From Pseudomonas sp. Irchel s3f7 (lineage in GTDB: Bacteria > Pseudomonadota > Gammaproteobacteria > Pseudomonadales > Pseudomonadaceae): a stretch of DNA of 64,000 bases. The position numbers and the translations under genes are program-made. Each line of letters begins with the position of its first letter. The stretch's first letter is position 1. This document shows positions 63,900 to 64,000 of the stretch, one piece after another. The DNA lies in the NCBI RefSeq assembly GCF_900187615.1, contig NZ_FYDO01000030.1:16466-80465 (forward strand). Reading direction: 5' to 3'. The notes beneath the pieces are model-generated. The model was not told where the DNA came from. It worked only from the letters and a program-made list of their open reading frames with translations, and ran no database searches.

Positions 63900-64000
63900 G
63901 AAAAAGAATACGACGCTTAAACAGTCCCTGTCTTCAACCGATGTGTCGGCCTGTACGACAGTGGCGGTCGATCTTGCCAAGCAGGTCTTTCAGGTCGCAG
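63898..64000 (+). mobile_element. IS110-family transposase, N-terminal part (runs off window)
   Basis: Only the first 34 codons are present. After a polar start (MKKNTTLKQSLSSTDVSAC) the sequence TTVAVDLAKQVFQVA matches the first DEDD catalytic strand (xVGVDLAKxVFQV) of IS110/IS1111 transposases, where the Asp binds metal. The element's left end is probably between 63800 and 63823; IS110 members lack terminal inverted repeats, so the boundary is not definable here. Confidence 0.8.

Overview
The window is chromosomal DNA of a Pseudomonas, most likely of the P. fluorescens complex. The evidence is the gene content (a muxABC-opmB-type efflux operon, the trehalose/glycogen/GlgE cluster arranged as in pseudomonads, a MucR-type MHYT-GGDEF-EAL protein, a small DUF3203-like protein), the GC-rich codon use, and at least eleven REP/REPIN-type palindromic elements (GAGGGAGCTTGCTCCC, GAGCGAGCTTGCTCGC and GGCTTGCC types) typical of fluorescent pseudomonads. 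No tRNA, rRNA, CRISPR array or prophage was seen.

Layout. 1-2 kb: 3' end of pqiB and pqiC (envelope MCE lipid transport). 2-5.8 kb: a three-gene ferric-iron ABC importer behind a likely Fur box. 5.8-6.8 kb: a solitary tyrosine recombinase. 6.9-18 kb: metabolic and transport genes (ugd, a YdeE-like MFS exporter, an HPP-family membrane protein, an NCS2 nucleobase permease, an AraC regulator, pssA, a TSUP exporter, nudC, a dienoyl-CoA isomerase-like crotonase), with a 134-bp tandemly duplicated REPIN upstream of the TSUP gene. 18-40 kb: a large alpha-glucan/trehalose region. Rightward genes are glgA-treZ-malQ-treY-DUF2934-glgX, then a PIG-L protein, an endonuclease/exonuclease/phosphatase-fold protein and an outer-membrane barrel. 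Leftward genes are glgE-treS/maltokinase-glgB. 40-48 kb: a tiny Pro-rich protein, an mgtC-like gene, a DUF3203-like gene, an isolated ccoG, a MocR regulator, an SDR and the MucR-like c-di-GMP enzyme. 48-57 kb: muxA-muxB-muxC-opmB (tripartite RND efflux), leftward. 57-64 kb: tpx, a YCII protein, a zone of gene remnants (58.4-60.1 kb), an unknown protein, a YhhY-like acetyltransferase, a second MocR regulator, an ABM monooxygenase, a small exported protein, and the left end of an IS110-family element running off the window.

How the genes work together. The 18-40 kb block can interconvert trehalose and branched alpha-1,4-glucan. TreS converts trehalose to maltose, its fused maltokinase makes maltose-1-phosphate, GlgE polymerises this, GlgB branches the chain, GlgX debranches, MalQ rearranges maltodextrins, and TreY/TreZ release trehalose; GlgA supplies a nucleotide-sugar-dependent entry. 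No glgC or glgP is present in the window. This suits osmotic/desiccation protection. The envelope genes fused to the block (PIG-L, EEP, barrel) are not explained by that pathway and are the least understood part of it.

The clearest items for a second look are the passenger-less autotransporter barrel with a highly structured leader, the PIG-L protein lacking its catalytic-base Asp, the solitary recombinase, the 134-bp REPIN tandem array, the scarred locus at 58.4-60.1 kb, and the start-codon-sequestering hairpin of the IS110 element.
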